A stretch of 18,958 nucleotides of DNA from Ruminococcaceae bacterium UBA866 (GTDB taxonomy: Bacteria; Bacillota; Clostridia; Oscillospirales; Ruminococcaceae), in contig DBGA01000011.1 of NCBI GenBank assembly GCA_002295325.1, positions 2,647 through 21,604 on the forward strand, given 5' to 3'. Position 1 is the first letter of the stretch. Each line of letters begins with the position of its first letter. This document shows, one piece after another, positions 1 through 8,022 of this stretch. The translations under genes were made by a program, and so were the position numbers. Below the pieces are notes generated by a model. The model ran no database searches. It was not told where the DNA came from and worked only from the letters and a program-made list of their open reading frames with translations.

Positions 1-730
1 GTAATTGATTATGCAACCATTTCTGAGCTGCTGGGTTTGTCATATCCAGTACGGCAGAAAATCCGTTCCACCAGTTAGCAATATATACTGTGTCATCCTT
101 GTTTTTTACTAATAACCCTTTTTCAGCCAACTCTCGATATTCTAAGGTATCTGCCGTTATAAACGGGCAAATCCATAACATAACAAGAAAGCCTTGATTA
201 TGTAATGTTTTTAGCATGCTCTCGGGGTCTTCAAACTTGTCCTTAGCAAAATTCCATTTTCCATAATAGTCGCTCCAGCCGTCGTCAATCATCAAAACAC
301 CAGAAGGCATACCGTGATTTAGAATGTCTTTACAATATTCCATGATGGCTTTTTGTGTCTGGTGAAATGTCAGCTCTATCCATGTATTATACACAGGATT
401 TTGAAACAGCATTGGATGCAGAGTACAAGGATGAAATGGAAAAAAACGATGCATTGCATCAATATAAGCATCTCTTAAATTTTGCCCACCACTACCTAAC
501 AATACATCCTCTGGAACACTTATTATACCATCTTGAAACTTAATCATGTACCCATCGTTTCGCCACAACCAACGCCCTTTTGTTGATAAAAAAAGTGGCA
601 TACTTTGGTTTACTGTTTGGTGACTTTCTAGGTTAAGTATCACATCACTTTGCGCATCATACGGCTGCCTAATCCCCTCTGTAACAAGACCTCCGTACCA
701 ATATTCATTTTTTAGTATATCAATTTTCAT
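1..730 (-). CDS. Glycoside hydrolase family 31 protein, 3'-truncated by window edge
   Basis: The reading frame opens with ATG at 728-730 and runs off the left edge after 243 residues with no stop. Around residues 112-118 it reads NPVYNTW, and at 147-152 MIDDGW, followed by YYGKWNF and, at 182-190, LVMLWICPF. This series fits the first strands of a GH31 (beta/alpha)8 barrel of the MYORG-like or bacterial glucosidase-like type. The barrel begins near residue 110, so the N-terminal beta-sandwich is short for GH31. The catalytic aspartates lie beyond the edge. There is no signal peptide, so the enzyme should act in the cytoplasm on imported oligosaccharide. It lies 19 nt after the GH16 gene and is the most distal visible gene of the operon. 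Its ribosome binding site is weak (AAAAGAG). GH31 covers alpha-glucosidases, alpha-galactosidases, alpha-xylosidases and others, and the visible part does not settle the specificity. Confidence 0.85.
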   Translation of the reverse strand, partial: MKIDILKNEYWYGGLVTEGIRQPYDAQSDVILNLESHQTVNQSMPLFLSTKGRWLWRNDGYMIKFQDGIISVPEDVLLGSGGQNLRDAYIDAMHRFFPFHPCTLHPMLFQNPVYNTWIELTFHQTQKAIMEYCKDILNHGMPSGVLMIDDGWSDYYGKWNFAKDKFEDPESMLKTLHNQGFLVMLWICPFITADTLEYRELAEKGLLVKNKDDTVYIANWWNGFSAVLDMTNPAAQKWLHNQL

Positions 731-749
731 TGTTCAAGCTCTTTTCTAT

Positions 750-2534
750 TTATGCTACGGGAGTTTCAACCATATGAAACACTTCTAATTCATTGATTGC
801 AAAATGCTTCCACTGTAAATTAGCAGCATTTATTTTTACTCTTAAATATTGAATGTCATCTGTAGTATTGAACGTCAACGCCTTGCTTTCAATTGTAGAA
901 TCATTTGTATTCCATATAATATTTCCACTGTTAGCAACTACTTTCCACTCAACACCATTTGGTGATACTTCAACGTCAAAATTAGTCGGTGCTTGACTTT
1001 GTGCATACCAAGAATGTAGCTTAACTTGATTGCATTTAATAGGTGTATCCCATTTAAGAGTAAGATACTGTGGAATAACCGGATTATCTCTACTTTGCAT
1101 AGCATCTGTAAAGTCACCATCTGTGAGTAGTCCTCCAACTTTGCTATCCATAACTGGTGTACATTCTTTGGCAATATTTGTATTTATGCACATCGCTGAT
1201 GTATCCTTGATAACTACTTCATTAATAGCAAAATGGTTCCATGTAAGATTTGCAGAGTTGATTTTTAGACGGACGGCTTTTTGTCCAGTTACTTTTGGAA
1301 ACATAAGCGTTTTACTTTCTACTTTCCAATCATTTGACAACCAAGAAACATCTCCCGAGGACGCTACTTTTGACCAACCTGTTTCCCCATTTTCAGAAAC
1401 TTCAACATCCCAGTTTGTTGGCGCCTGTCCCTGACCGTATGCCGCTTTCAAAGTAACCATGTTTAAATTTTGAGCTTCATTCCAATCAAAATAGACATAC
1501 TGTGGAAAAATCGGATTATCTTTACTTTGCATACAGGAATATGCATCATTATCACCCATATTACTTGGTGGATTACTCCAATCCCAACTTTCGTTTGCGC
1601 CTTTCACTGCATAAGGTGCAATGTTTTCTCCCATAGCCGCTGTCTTTTCATTTTCAATCATATATGGTTTTTTATATACTCTAAAATAGTCAATTTCAAA
1701 CTTTTTAGGATAGGTCGCGTTTGGGTCAGGAATACCTGTCCATGAATTTGGTGCCTCATAGATACCAAGTAGTGTAGTCATTTTATAATCAGGTGTTTGC
1801 GTTGTTTGCTTCATCAACTGATTATCAAAATAAAACTTCATTCCTGTTTCATCCCATTCAAAACCATAAACATGAAACTCTTTACTAAGATCTGTATTCA
1901 CATAATAGTTTCTACCCTGCTCAGTTCTATCTGGATCTGCCCATGGATGTACAGACACATTTACTTTACTTCGATTTGTGCCGCATTCTTTCCCTAGAAT
2001 TTCAAAAATATCAATTTCGGCTACTTCGTTTGCATTTTCTTGGTTACCAACCATCCACCAAGCACAGTGCATACCAGGTCCACCTTGGATGCGGGCACGA
2101 ATTTCAAAATATCCATACTTAGTTTCATAATTAGTAATAGCTCTGTGGTGATCAAACATTTCTACATCATTACCGAATCGGTGCAATCCATCACGCATAC
2201 CAGTAGCTATACTAGAAATCATCTGTACAGTATTAGGACGCCATCCACCTTGATCTTTGTCTATTTTTAAAGAAATGTTGCCGTTCTCAAGTGAATAGTT
2301 TGCCATACTTTGCGGAACAGTTGTCCAATGTGTAAGGTAACTATCTGTAAACTTTGTTTTGTCTAAAGTTGGCTCGTTAAATTCTTCTGAAAAATCCAAT
2401 ATCCAGTTCTCTTTTTGGGGTAAATTTGCTGGAAAATCTACTGCTAATACTTTGCCCATACCAAAAATTTGTGTAATGAAAGTAATTCCAATTATCATTG
2501 CGACAGTGCGTTTGAAAAATATTGCTCTTTTCAT
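750..2534 (-). CDS. Secreted glycoside hydrolase family 16 enzyme with two C-terminal discoidin-like modules
   Basis: This 594-residue protein starts with a basic, hydrophobic signal peptide (residues 1 to about 31, likely cut after VLA) and has no lipobox, so it should be exported. Residues about 40-287 form a GH16 jelly-roll domain. The catalytic signature EIDIFE is at 173-178, with E173 as expected nucleophile, D175 as helper and E178 as acid/base. The ExDxxE spacing is that of the beta-bulge GH16 group (laminarinases, agarases, endo-beta-galactosidases), not lichenases. Residues about 303-446 and 447-590 are two similar F5/8 type C (CBM32-like) modules, probably for glycan binding. The start is backed by AGGAGG at 2540-2545. 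The gene is 32 nt after the Gfo/Idh gene in the same operon. The region around the catalytic motif does not look like a typical laminarinase to me, so the substrate stays open; a host-type galactan or mucin glycan is possible but unproven. Confidence 0.88.
   Translation of the reverse strand: MKRAIFFKRTVAMIIGITFITQIFGMGKVLAVDFPANLPQKENWILDFSEEFNEPTLDKTKFTDSYLTHWTTVPQSMANYSLENGNISLKIDKDQGGWRPNTVQMISSIATGMRDGLHRFGNDVEMFDHHRAITNYETKYGYFEIRARIQGGPGMHCAWWMVGNQENANEVAEIDIFEILGKECGTNRSKVNVSVHPWADPDRTEQGRNYYVNTDLSKEFHVYGFEWDETGMKFYFDNQLMKQTTQTPDYKMTTLLGIYEAPNSWTGIPDPNATYPKKFEIDYFRVYKKPYMIENEKTAAMGENIAPYAVKGANESWDWSNPPSNMGDNDAYSCMQSKDNPIFPQYVYFDWNEAQNLNMVTLKAAYGQGQAPTNWDVEVSENGETGWSKVASSGDVSWLSNDWKVESKTLMFPKVTGQKAVRLKINSANLTWNHFAINEVVIKDTSAMCINTNIAKECTPVMDSKVGGLLTDGDFTDAMQSRDNPVIPQYLTLKWDTPIKCNQVKLHSWYAQSQAPTNFDVEVSPNGVEWKVVANSGNIIWNTNDSTIESKALTFNTTDDIQYLRVKINAANLQWKHFAINELEVFHMVETPVA
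765..1628 (-). repeat. Tandem pair of about 144-residue discoidin-like modules within the GH16 gene
   Basis: Two consecutive segments of the GH16 protein can be aligned with an offset of about 143-144 residues. Both carry PQY(V/L), then QAPTN(W/F)DVEVS, then an ESK(T/A)L block, then KIN(S/A)ANL followed by W(N/K)HFAINE. The similarity is highest in the last block, where 11 of 14 residues agree. This points to an internal duplication. The fold call (F5/8 type C or CBM32) is from the general pattern and the C-terminal position. Confidence 0.75.
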
Positions 2535-2566
2535 AACATCCTCCTATTAATAATAAATTTTAGTTA

Positions 2567-3805
2567 CTAGATCAGTTCCACCGTTTCATGTGTTAATCGT
2601 GCACGTTCAGCAGCAAAACACATGGAATGACTTTGTAGTGACGCTTGAGCTGACGAAAGACTGCTACCACCATTTTGTATAAGATGAACAAAGTCACGCA
2701 TCAAATAATAATCTCCTCCTCCATGTCCATAATTATTACTTTCAATTAATAAAGGCACTTCGATGCTACTTGGCTCCACTTCGCAAAATCTATGTAATTT
2801 AATGGTATTTGTATTCATGTCTGCACTAATTTGCCCCTTCGTGCCCATGATTTTAATTTGACGAGCACTTTCCGTTGTAAAAGCTGTCATGGTAAAGGTT
2901 GCAACGGCACCTCCAGTAAACTCCATATTTACGACCTGTCTATCCACCACATTATTATCACAGTGATATACACATCGACCATATGGCCCTGTTTTCAGTG
3001 CTCTTAATCGTCCTTCATAAGAAAGATCTGTGGAAATCATATCTGTAGGCCATCCGATATTATCGGTTAAATACAGCTTTGGTGCATAATAAATACAATT
3101 ATCGCTATGAGAACAACCATTCATACAACAGTCAGGTGCATCTAGCGGCGCATTTTTCAGAGTAAAATGTTGCAAACTTCCAAAGCTTGATAGCCGTTCA
3201 CATTTTTGTCCTATTAGCCATGCAATAATATCCATGTCATGGCAACCTTTTTGCAAAATCATTGAACTTGTTTGCGTTGAGTTACGCCAGTTTCCACGCA
3301 CGAAGCTATGTGCCTGATGCCAATATGCCACATTTTCAATCTGATCAATTGCCGCCACAGTACCAATAGCACCTTCATCAATCAACTGTTTTAACTTCTG
3401 ATAAAATGGCGTATATCTCAACACATGACACACAGACAAAACACATGAATTTTCACGTGCAGCCTTTTCGATAGCTTGACATTCTTCTTCAGTATTGCTC
3501 ATAGGCTTCTCAAGCAATACATTATATCCTTTTTCAAGTGCTATTAACGCAGGTTGCGTGTGCATATCATCAAGCGTGCAAATAATTGCCGCATCTGCCA
3601 TACGTGGCTGCGCTAGTAGTTGCTCCCAAGTTGAATATTGTGCTTGCTCAGAAATATCAAAACATTCGCAAAATTGACTGCGACGTTCCATTTTAGGTTC
3701 TGCCACCGCTACAATTTTCAATTCCTCAGGGTGTTGCTTGGCATAATTTGCATACACCTGCCCACGAGCGCCCGCGCCTAGTAATATAGCTGTCACTTGG
3801 TTCAT
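2567..3805 (-). CDS. Gfo/Idh/MocA family NAD(P)-dependent oxidoreductase
   Basis: This 412-residue protein begins with a Rossmann fold: VTAILLGAGARG at residues 4-15 holds the GxGxxG-like dinucleotide loop. The family EKP motif is at 99-101 (LLEKPMSN), and the expected catalytic histidine region is KGCHDMD at 186-192 (H189). The C-terminal part (about 130-400) is the alpha/beta substrate domain. It carries a cysteine-rich insert, with C226, C227, C231 and C237, followed by C278 and C282. The family oxidises or reduces sugars or sugar derivatives, and some members (GH109) use NAD to hydrolyse glycosides through a keto intermediate. There is no signal peptide, so it acts in the cytoplasm. Its ribosome binding site GAGGAG (3814-3819) lies inside the end of the DUF4091 gene, and only 2 nt separate that stop from this ATG, so the two are probably translationally coupled. 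The reaction and sugar are unknown. Confidence 0.9.
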   Translation of the reverse strand: MNQVTAILLGAGARGQVYANYAKQHPEELKIVAVAEPKMERRSQFCECFDISEQAQYSTWEQLLAQPRMADAAIICTLDDMHTQPALIALEKGYNVLLEKPMSNTEEECQAIEKAARENSCVLSVCHVLRYTPFYQKLKQLIDEGAIGTVAAIDQIENVAYWHQAHSFVRGNWRNSTQTSSMILQKGCHDMDIIAWLIGQKCERLSSFGSLQHFTLKNAPLDAPDCCMNGCSHSDNCIYYAPKLYLTDNIGWPTDMISTDLSYEGRLRALKTGPYGRCVYHCDNNVVDRQVVNMEFTGGAVATFTMTAFTTESARQIKIMGTKGQISADMNTNTIKLHRFCEVEPSSIEVPLLIESNNYGHGGGDYYLMRDFVHLIQNGGSSLSSAQASLQSHSMCFAAERARLTHETVELI

Positions 3806-3807
3806 CT

Positions 3808-5448
3808 TTATTTCTCCTCAACTAATGTTCGCAGAAGGTCCTCATATACGATTTTAAAATAATTTGGGTCATCGTTATAAGTATAGTTATTAGTAAATAC
3901 ACGCCCGATAAATTCATCATGTAGTGCGACATCTTTTTTAAATAGCATTTGTAGGAGCGCTGCATCTTCAGCACCACGCCTCTGCGCCTCCAAACGCATG
4001 CTGAGCCATGGACCGTCATTACCTGGGTAAACAATAAATGCATCACCACAAGGAAAGTTTGTACCAAGACCAGTAGGGTTGTGACAACTTGTGGCTACAA
4101 ACGGATCCATACCTTGTGGGAACTGGTTAAAGCCCCAATGCAAAAAACCCCCTATACGATTCTTAGCACAGCCCCAAAACAAAAGACGACCTTTAAGTAA
4201 GGCAAAATCTAAAAATCGGTTCAGCCAATGCCCCTCTGGTCCACAGCATACATATGTCCATACAGTTTCGCCAAGTGCACTGAGTGCATCAAAATCTGAC
4301 TTTTGATCCTCATAACCTGACGTACCAGGTACCCATATATCAATGCCACCACGAAACTCTGTAGAACTCACGGCTTCTATAATCTGTACACATGGCAAAT
4401 ATTTGCGGACAATACTTACCGCCATATAATATTGTCGTCTACGTGCTACGAGTGCCGCTTCATCTTTTACATGTATATCAGGCTCATCTTGAATATGAAA
4501 TAGCACTTTTTCCTGCCAGCCATGTCGATGTAAATATTCTGAAAGTGTCTTAACAAAATTAACAGTGATAGCATATCCTTGCAGAGTTTCAAAACCTATT
4601 TCTGGAGCCATTGTACATTTGAATGTATCCGTCAGCATATCTGGCATACCATCTGGTAAAAAACCTCTTGAAAGTAAAGTTCCGATTTCTAATTGCTGCA
4701 TTCCCTCGCTAAAAAACAGCTCTATCAATGGCGTTAGATACTCGAAATCGAACACATACGGAGCTCTGTTTATAACGCAAATATCATCTAATTCTAGATA
4801 AAACAGTGTTTGATGAGCGCGTCGCATAGCTTTTGCGTATTTACGTACCATATCGTAGAAGTTTGCACTGCCCTTTTCTACTTTGTGTAATCTACAGATA
4901 GCATCAATACTAAACCAATTTGTGAGGGGAAATGTGTCCTCTGGAATACACACAGGGTACACCTGCACAGTAATTGTACATTGGTAAACTCCCTCTTCAC
5001 ATTCAGCATAAAGCTTAATTGTATGCTCCCCCGCTGTAATATCTGCTGTAGGGACTAAACAAATATATGAAGCCGCCAAATTATTATCAGTCGAAATGAT
5101 ACCACTCTTACTTGGAATAAGACAATCAAACACCTCAAATGGTGCAAGCCTTGTGGCATAAGATGGCTTCTCAGCCGGCGGTGTTTCCAACACCATGCTG
5201 CCACCCTGCTCTACCCCATCGCCGGTATTGTATTCCACTGGAATAGCTTTCATACTGTACCATTCTGGAGTGAATTCATCGCTATCCATTCGCAATTTGA
5301 CATTCTTTCCTTTTGTACTCAACAAAAGCTGTATACCATGCACATTATTTTGTGCTGTAGCCAATCGCAGAGTACTAGGAAGAGGAGCGAGAACAGTGTC
5401 TGGGTAGCAAAAACTCTCTGTAGCGGAAATCACGCCGGTAAAATTCAT
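3808..5448 (-). CDS. DUF4091 domain-containing protein, probable carbohydrate-active enzyme
   Basis: This 546-residue protein has an N-terminal beta-rich part (about 1-165) and a barrel-like C-terminal part. The motif HIQDEPD at 318-324 and the final block, GGFLHWGFNQF at 433-443 then PWLSMRLEAQRRGAEDAALL at 480-499, are typical of DUF4091. DUF4091 proteins are common in sugar-utilisation clusters, and the barrel with paired acidic residues (D321, E322) suggests a glycosidase-like role. I know of no firm reaction for this subgroup. There is no signal peptide, so it should be cytoplasmic. The start is supported by AAAGGAG at 5456-5462, directly after a terminator hairpin. It is the first enzyme gene downstream of the binding-protein gene and is tightly coupled to the Gfo/Idh gene. 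Confidence 0.82.
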   Translation of the reverse strand: MNFTGVISATESFCYPDTVLAPLPSTLRLATAQNNVHGIQLLLSTKGKNVKLRMDSDEFTPEWYSMKAIPVEYNTGDGVEQGGSMVLETPPAEKPSYATRLAPFEVFDCLIPSKSGIISTDNNLAASYICLVPTADITAGEHTIKLYAECEEGVYQCTITVQVYPVCIPEDTFPLTNWFSIDAICRLHKVEKGSANFYDMVRKYAKAMRRAHQTLFYLELDDICVINRAPYVFDFEYLTPLIELFFSEGMQQLEIGTLLSRGFLPDGMPDMLTDTFKCTMAPEIGFETLQGYAITVNFVKTLSEYLHRHGWQEKVLFHIQDEPDIHVKDEAALVARRRQYYMAVSIVRKYLPCVQIIEAVSSTEFRGGIDIWVPGTSGYEDQKSDFDALSALGETVWTYVCCGPEGHWLNRFLDFALLKGRLLFWGCAKNRIGGFLHWGFNQFPQGMDPFVATSCHNPTGLGTNFPCGDAFIVYPGNDGPWLSMRLEAQRRGAEDAALLQMLFKKDVALHDEFIGRVFTNNYTYNDDPNYFKIVYEDLLRTLVEEK

Positions 5449-5468
5449 AAAAATGCTCCTTTTCTAAT

Positions 5469-5499
5469 AAAAAATGTGGGCTCAGAAAACGAGCCCACA
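5469..5499 (-). terminator. Intrinsic terminator / attenuator between binding-protein and enzyme genes
   Basis: A perfect 9-bp GC-rich stem, TGTGGGCTC (5475-5483) and GAGCCCACA (5491-5499), encloses a 7-nt loop. On the minus strand it is followed by six Ts (complement of 5469-5474). It starts 11 nt after the stop of the binding-protein gene and ends just before the ribosome binding site of the DUF4091 gene. No clear promoter follows in the 20 bases left, so downstream expression probably depends on read-through. This would give more binding protein than enzyme. Confidence 0.85.
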
Positions 5500-5510
5500 C
5501 TTTTTGCAGT

Positions 5511-7100
5511 TTATTTTGTAATGCCTGCTTTTGTAGCTGCGTCGTTTACTTCTTTTAACATTGCAGACAATCCCTTAGTTTCGTAAGATGCCATTAAGCC
5601 GTCAACCATTTTGTCTACTGGCTCAGTGCCCATCATGATTTGCAGCAAATCATCATTTGTGTTGTATACAAACGCATCTTTCAGCGGTGTAGACAAGAAC
5701 ATTACACTGTCATAATATTTTGGTAATGTACCATTTTTCACTGCATCCTCATGTCTAGCATCATTTAATGCACGATATTCAGAAGGATTATTAGATGGGA
5801 AAGATGAATCCCAATCGCTAGGATTCCACATAGCAATACTATCAATATTTGAGTTAGGATTTTTAAATCCATATTTTTTTGCTAATACAACGCCATCTTT
5901 CATTACTGGTTTTCCCTCTACCATATCGTAATCTTCGCCCTCAATACCGCAAAATACTAGACGCTTACCTTCATCGGAATATAAAAAGTCAAATAATTTG
6001 CAGATGGCTTCCATTTTATTATCGTCCACCTTTGCAGAAATGTAGCTTTCACTCCATGATTCTGTGTCCACAAAATAGTATTTTTTGCTTTCTACTGATG
6101 GATAAATTTTTGCAATACGTACATCGTCAAGGAATTTACGATTATTCAGTTCTTCGTAGTCAAGAGCAATTTGGCTATGCAACCATGCTGGTCCGGAGCC
6201 TGCAAATACCATTGCTGCACTTTGTCCTTGTAGGAATTTTTCTTTAGAAGTGTCATATTTTGCAAGAGCAATATCTTTTTCAATAGTTCCTTCTTTATAC
6301 ATATCACGAGCAAGTTGCATTGCAGCTTTTAAATTACCTGCAAAATATCCAGGTATAAAATTACCGTCTTTTTCTACCCATTTTTTATCAATGACTCCAC
6401 CATATGGATAAATAAATCCGCCAATAAGCTGTGGAAGAACTTGTGTCATACCTTTAACACCTTTAGCTTCAGGGTCTGCAGCAATAATTTTTTTAATCAT
6501 ATCTCTAAATTCATCATAGGTTTCGGGTTCTTTTGTCACACCTGCTTTTTTGGCAAGATCCCAGCGATAAACCACATTACGATCTTGAACACTATAAGAA
6601 ATGTCACCATATGTCTGACGTGGAATCATATAAAATTGATCATTTTTTTTAGCAGCGACTGCACGCTCCATAGTTAGATATTCTTTTAAATCAGGATATT
6701 TAGATAAATCCTGTGGTAATGAACGGATAACCCCTTGCTCAACCCAATTACCAAAAAATGATTTACTTACGAAGTCTCCGCAAAAAATATCTGGTAGTTG
6801 TCCATTCGTAGCCCAAAGCTGGATTTTTTGCTCTGAATCATCCCATGTAACATTTTGAGGTACAAGACGTACTCCTGTTTTTTCTTCCAATGTCTTGTAA
6901 ATAGCATCATCTTTCCCACCAGAAAGACCATCTTCTGCGCCCCAAATAGCAATACTAACCTCTATTGGTTCACTTTTTGCCGTCTCCGCTTGAGATGTTG
7001 GTTCATTGACTTTTGCTGGCTTTTCACCACAACTCGTTAATATGCCTACTGTCATAACGAGAGATAGTGCGAGTGCAAGAATTCTTTTTGCTTTTTTCAT
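5511..7100 (-). CDS. Extracellular solute-binding lipoprotein of CUT1-type sugar ABC importer (LplA-like)
   Basis: With the chosen start the protein has 529 residues. It begins MKKAKR, then a hydrophobic stretch and the lipobox LTSC (Cys24), so it is a lipid-anchored surface protein. After a polar linker comes a type 1 sugar-binding fold, with LPDIFCGDF near the N-terminal third and the block DEGKRLVFCGIEGEDYD near the C-terminal third, both typical of the long LplA-like group. The ORF can be extended to 7133, but AGAGGAG at 7108-7114 sits 7 nt before the ATG at 7098-7100 and lies inside that extension, so the downstream ATG is preferred. It follows the two permease genes and is closed by a terminator. 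It should capture the oligosaccharide released by the GH16 enzyme; this is inferred from position. Confidence 0.92.
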   Translation of the reverse strand: MKKAKRILALALSLVMTVGILTSCGEKPAKVNEPTSQAETAKSEPIEVSIAIWGAEDGLSGGKDDAIYKTLEEKTGVRLVPQNVTWDDSEQKIQLWATNGQLPDIFCGDFVSKSFFGNWVEQGVIRSLPQDLSKYPDLKEYLTMERAVAAKKNDQFYMIPRQTYGDISYSVQDRNVVYRWDLAKKAGVTKEPETYDEFRDMIKKIIAADPEAKGVKGMTQVLPQLIGGFIYPYGGVIDKKWVEKDGNFIPGYFAGNLKAAMQLARDMYKEGTIEKDIALAKYDTSKEKFLQGQSAAMVFAGSGPAWLHSQIALDYEELNNRKFLDDVRIAKIYPSVESKKYYFVDTESWSESYISAKVDDNKMEAICKLFDFLYSDEGKRLVFCGIEGEDYDMVEGKPVMKDGVVLAKKYGFKNPNSNIDSIAMWNPSDWDSSFPSNNPSEYRALNDARHEDAVKNGTLPKYYDSVMFLSTPLKDAFVYNTNDDLLQIMMGTEPVDKMVDGLMASYETKGLSAMLKEVNDAATKAGITK

Positions 7101-7107
7101 TTTCATT

Positions 7108-7114
7108 CTCCTCT
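7108..7114 (-). promoter_or_regulatory. Ribosome binding site that sets the lipoprotein start
   Basis: AGAGGAG on the minus strand lies 7 nt upstream of the ATG at 7098-7100. It decides for that start over an in-frame ATG at 7133, which has no such site. The chosen start also gives a normal short signal peptide. Confidence 0.8.
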
Positions 7115-7139
7115 TCGTTTTTAATTGTATCATACTAGC

Positions 7140-8012
7140 CTATTCTTTAACAGAACCGACCATAACGCCCTTAACAAAATATTTTTGAACAAACGGATAT
7201 ACGCATAAAATTGGGAGTACTGTGATTATAATTGTAGCCATCTGAATTGATTGTACAAACACCTTGCCTTGGCTACTCATTATAGACTGTGCCTGTGTAG
7301 CTAGTTGGCTATTAAAGTTTACAAGAACATCTCTAAGATAAATTTGTAAAGGTTTTATATTTTTATCATTAATATAAAGAAACGCATTCCACCATTCATT
7401 CCATCGCTCAACCGAATAAAACAATGCAAATGTGGCCATAAAAGGTATAGAAATGGGAATGTAGATACGAGTGAGCACCGTTAGTTCGTTAGCTCCGTCT
7501 ATATGTGCTGCCTCGGCTAAACTTGGGGGAAGACTTGTAAAATAATTTTTCATTATAATAAGGTAATAAGTACTAATTAAGCCTGGAAAAATCATCGACC
7601 ACACCGAATTAGTTAACCCTAAATCGCTCACAACCAAATATGTAGGAATTAAGCCTCCCGAAAACAGCATAGTAAATAAAATTGCACTTAATAAAAAGTT
7701 GCGCCCTACAAGATCCTTTTTAGAAAGTACATATGCTCCAACAACTGAAAATAACATATTCAGGGTTGTGCCCACTATAGTAACAAATAGCGTCGTCGCA
7801 AGCGACTTCATAAAATAAATATCTTTTATAATTGTTTTGTAGCCCGTAAAATCAAATACATGCGGGTATAAGTAAGGTGAATAACTTGCGTTGGCGAGGG
7901 TATTGGAAAACGAAACAATTAAAACATTATAAAAAGGATACATAGTGATAAGTGCTAACAATCCAAAAATAATGTAAAGACTGATTTCAAAAACAGAGGT
8001 TTTCTTTTTCAT
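7140..8012 (-). CDS. Sugar ABC transporter permease (LplC/AraQ-like)
   Basis: This 290-residue membrane protein has about six hydrophobic segments, the first at residues 10-35. The cytoplasmic coupling loop EAAHIDGANELTVLTRIYIP starts at residue 167 and matches the EAA---DGA---------I--P signature that contacts the ATPase. The N-terminal LITMYPFYNVLIVSFS and the C-terminal end PFVQKYFVKGVMVGSVKE are typical of the second CUT1 permease. AGGAGA 7 nt before the ATG supports the start. It follows the first permease by 10 nt and precedes the binding-protein gene by 39 nt. It should pair with the 305-residue permease to form the channel for an oligosaccharide. Confidence 0.93.
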   Translation of the reverse strand: MKKKTSVFEISLYIIFGLLALITMYPFYNVLIVSFSNTLANASYSPYLYPHVFDFTGYKTIIKDIYFMKSLATTLFVTIVGTTLNMLFSVVGAYVLSKKDLVGRNFLLSAILFTMLFSGGLIPTYLVVSDLGLTNSVWSMIFPGLISTYYLIIMKNYFTSLPPSLAEAAHIDGANELTVLTRIYIPISIPFMATFALFYSVERWNEWWNAFLYINDKNIKPLQIYLRDVLVNFNSQLATQAQSIMSSQGKVFVQSIQMATIIITVLPILCVYPFVQKYFVKGVMVGSVKE

Positions 8013-8022
8013 GATATATCTC

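Noticed and set aside
355..543. Open frame of 62 codons on the plus strand
   Set aside because: It lies antisense to the GH31 gene and has no family motif or ribosome binding site; it is a shadow frame. The same applies to the other frames antisense or out of phase with the large genes.
7101..7133. N-terminal extension of the left lipoprotein to ATG 7133
   Set aside because: It would place the strong ribosome binding site inside the coding part and give an odd N-terminus before the signal peptide.
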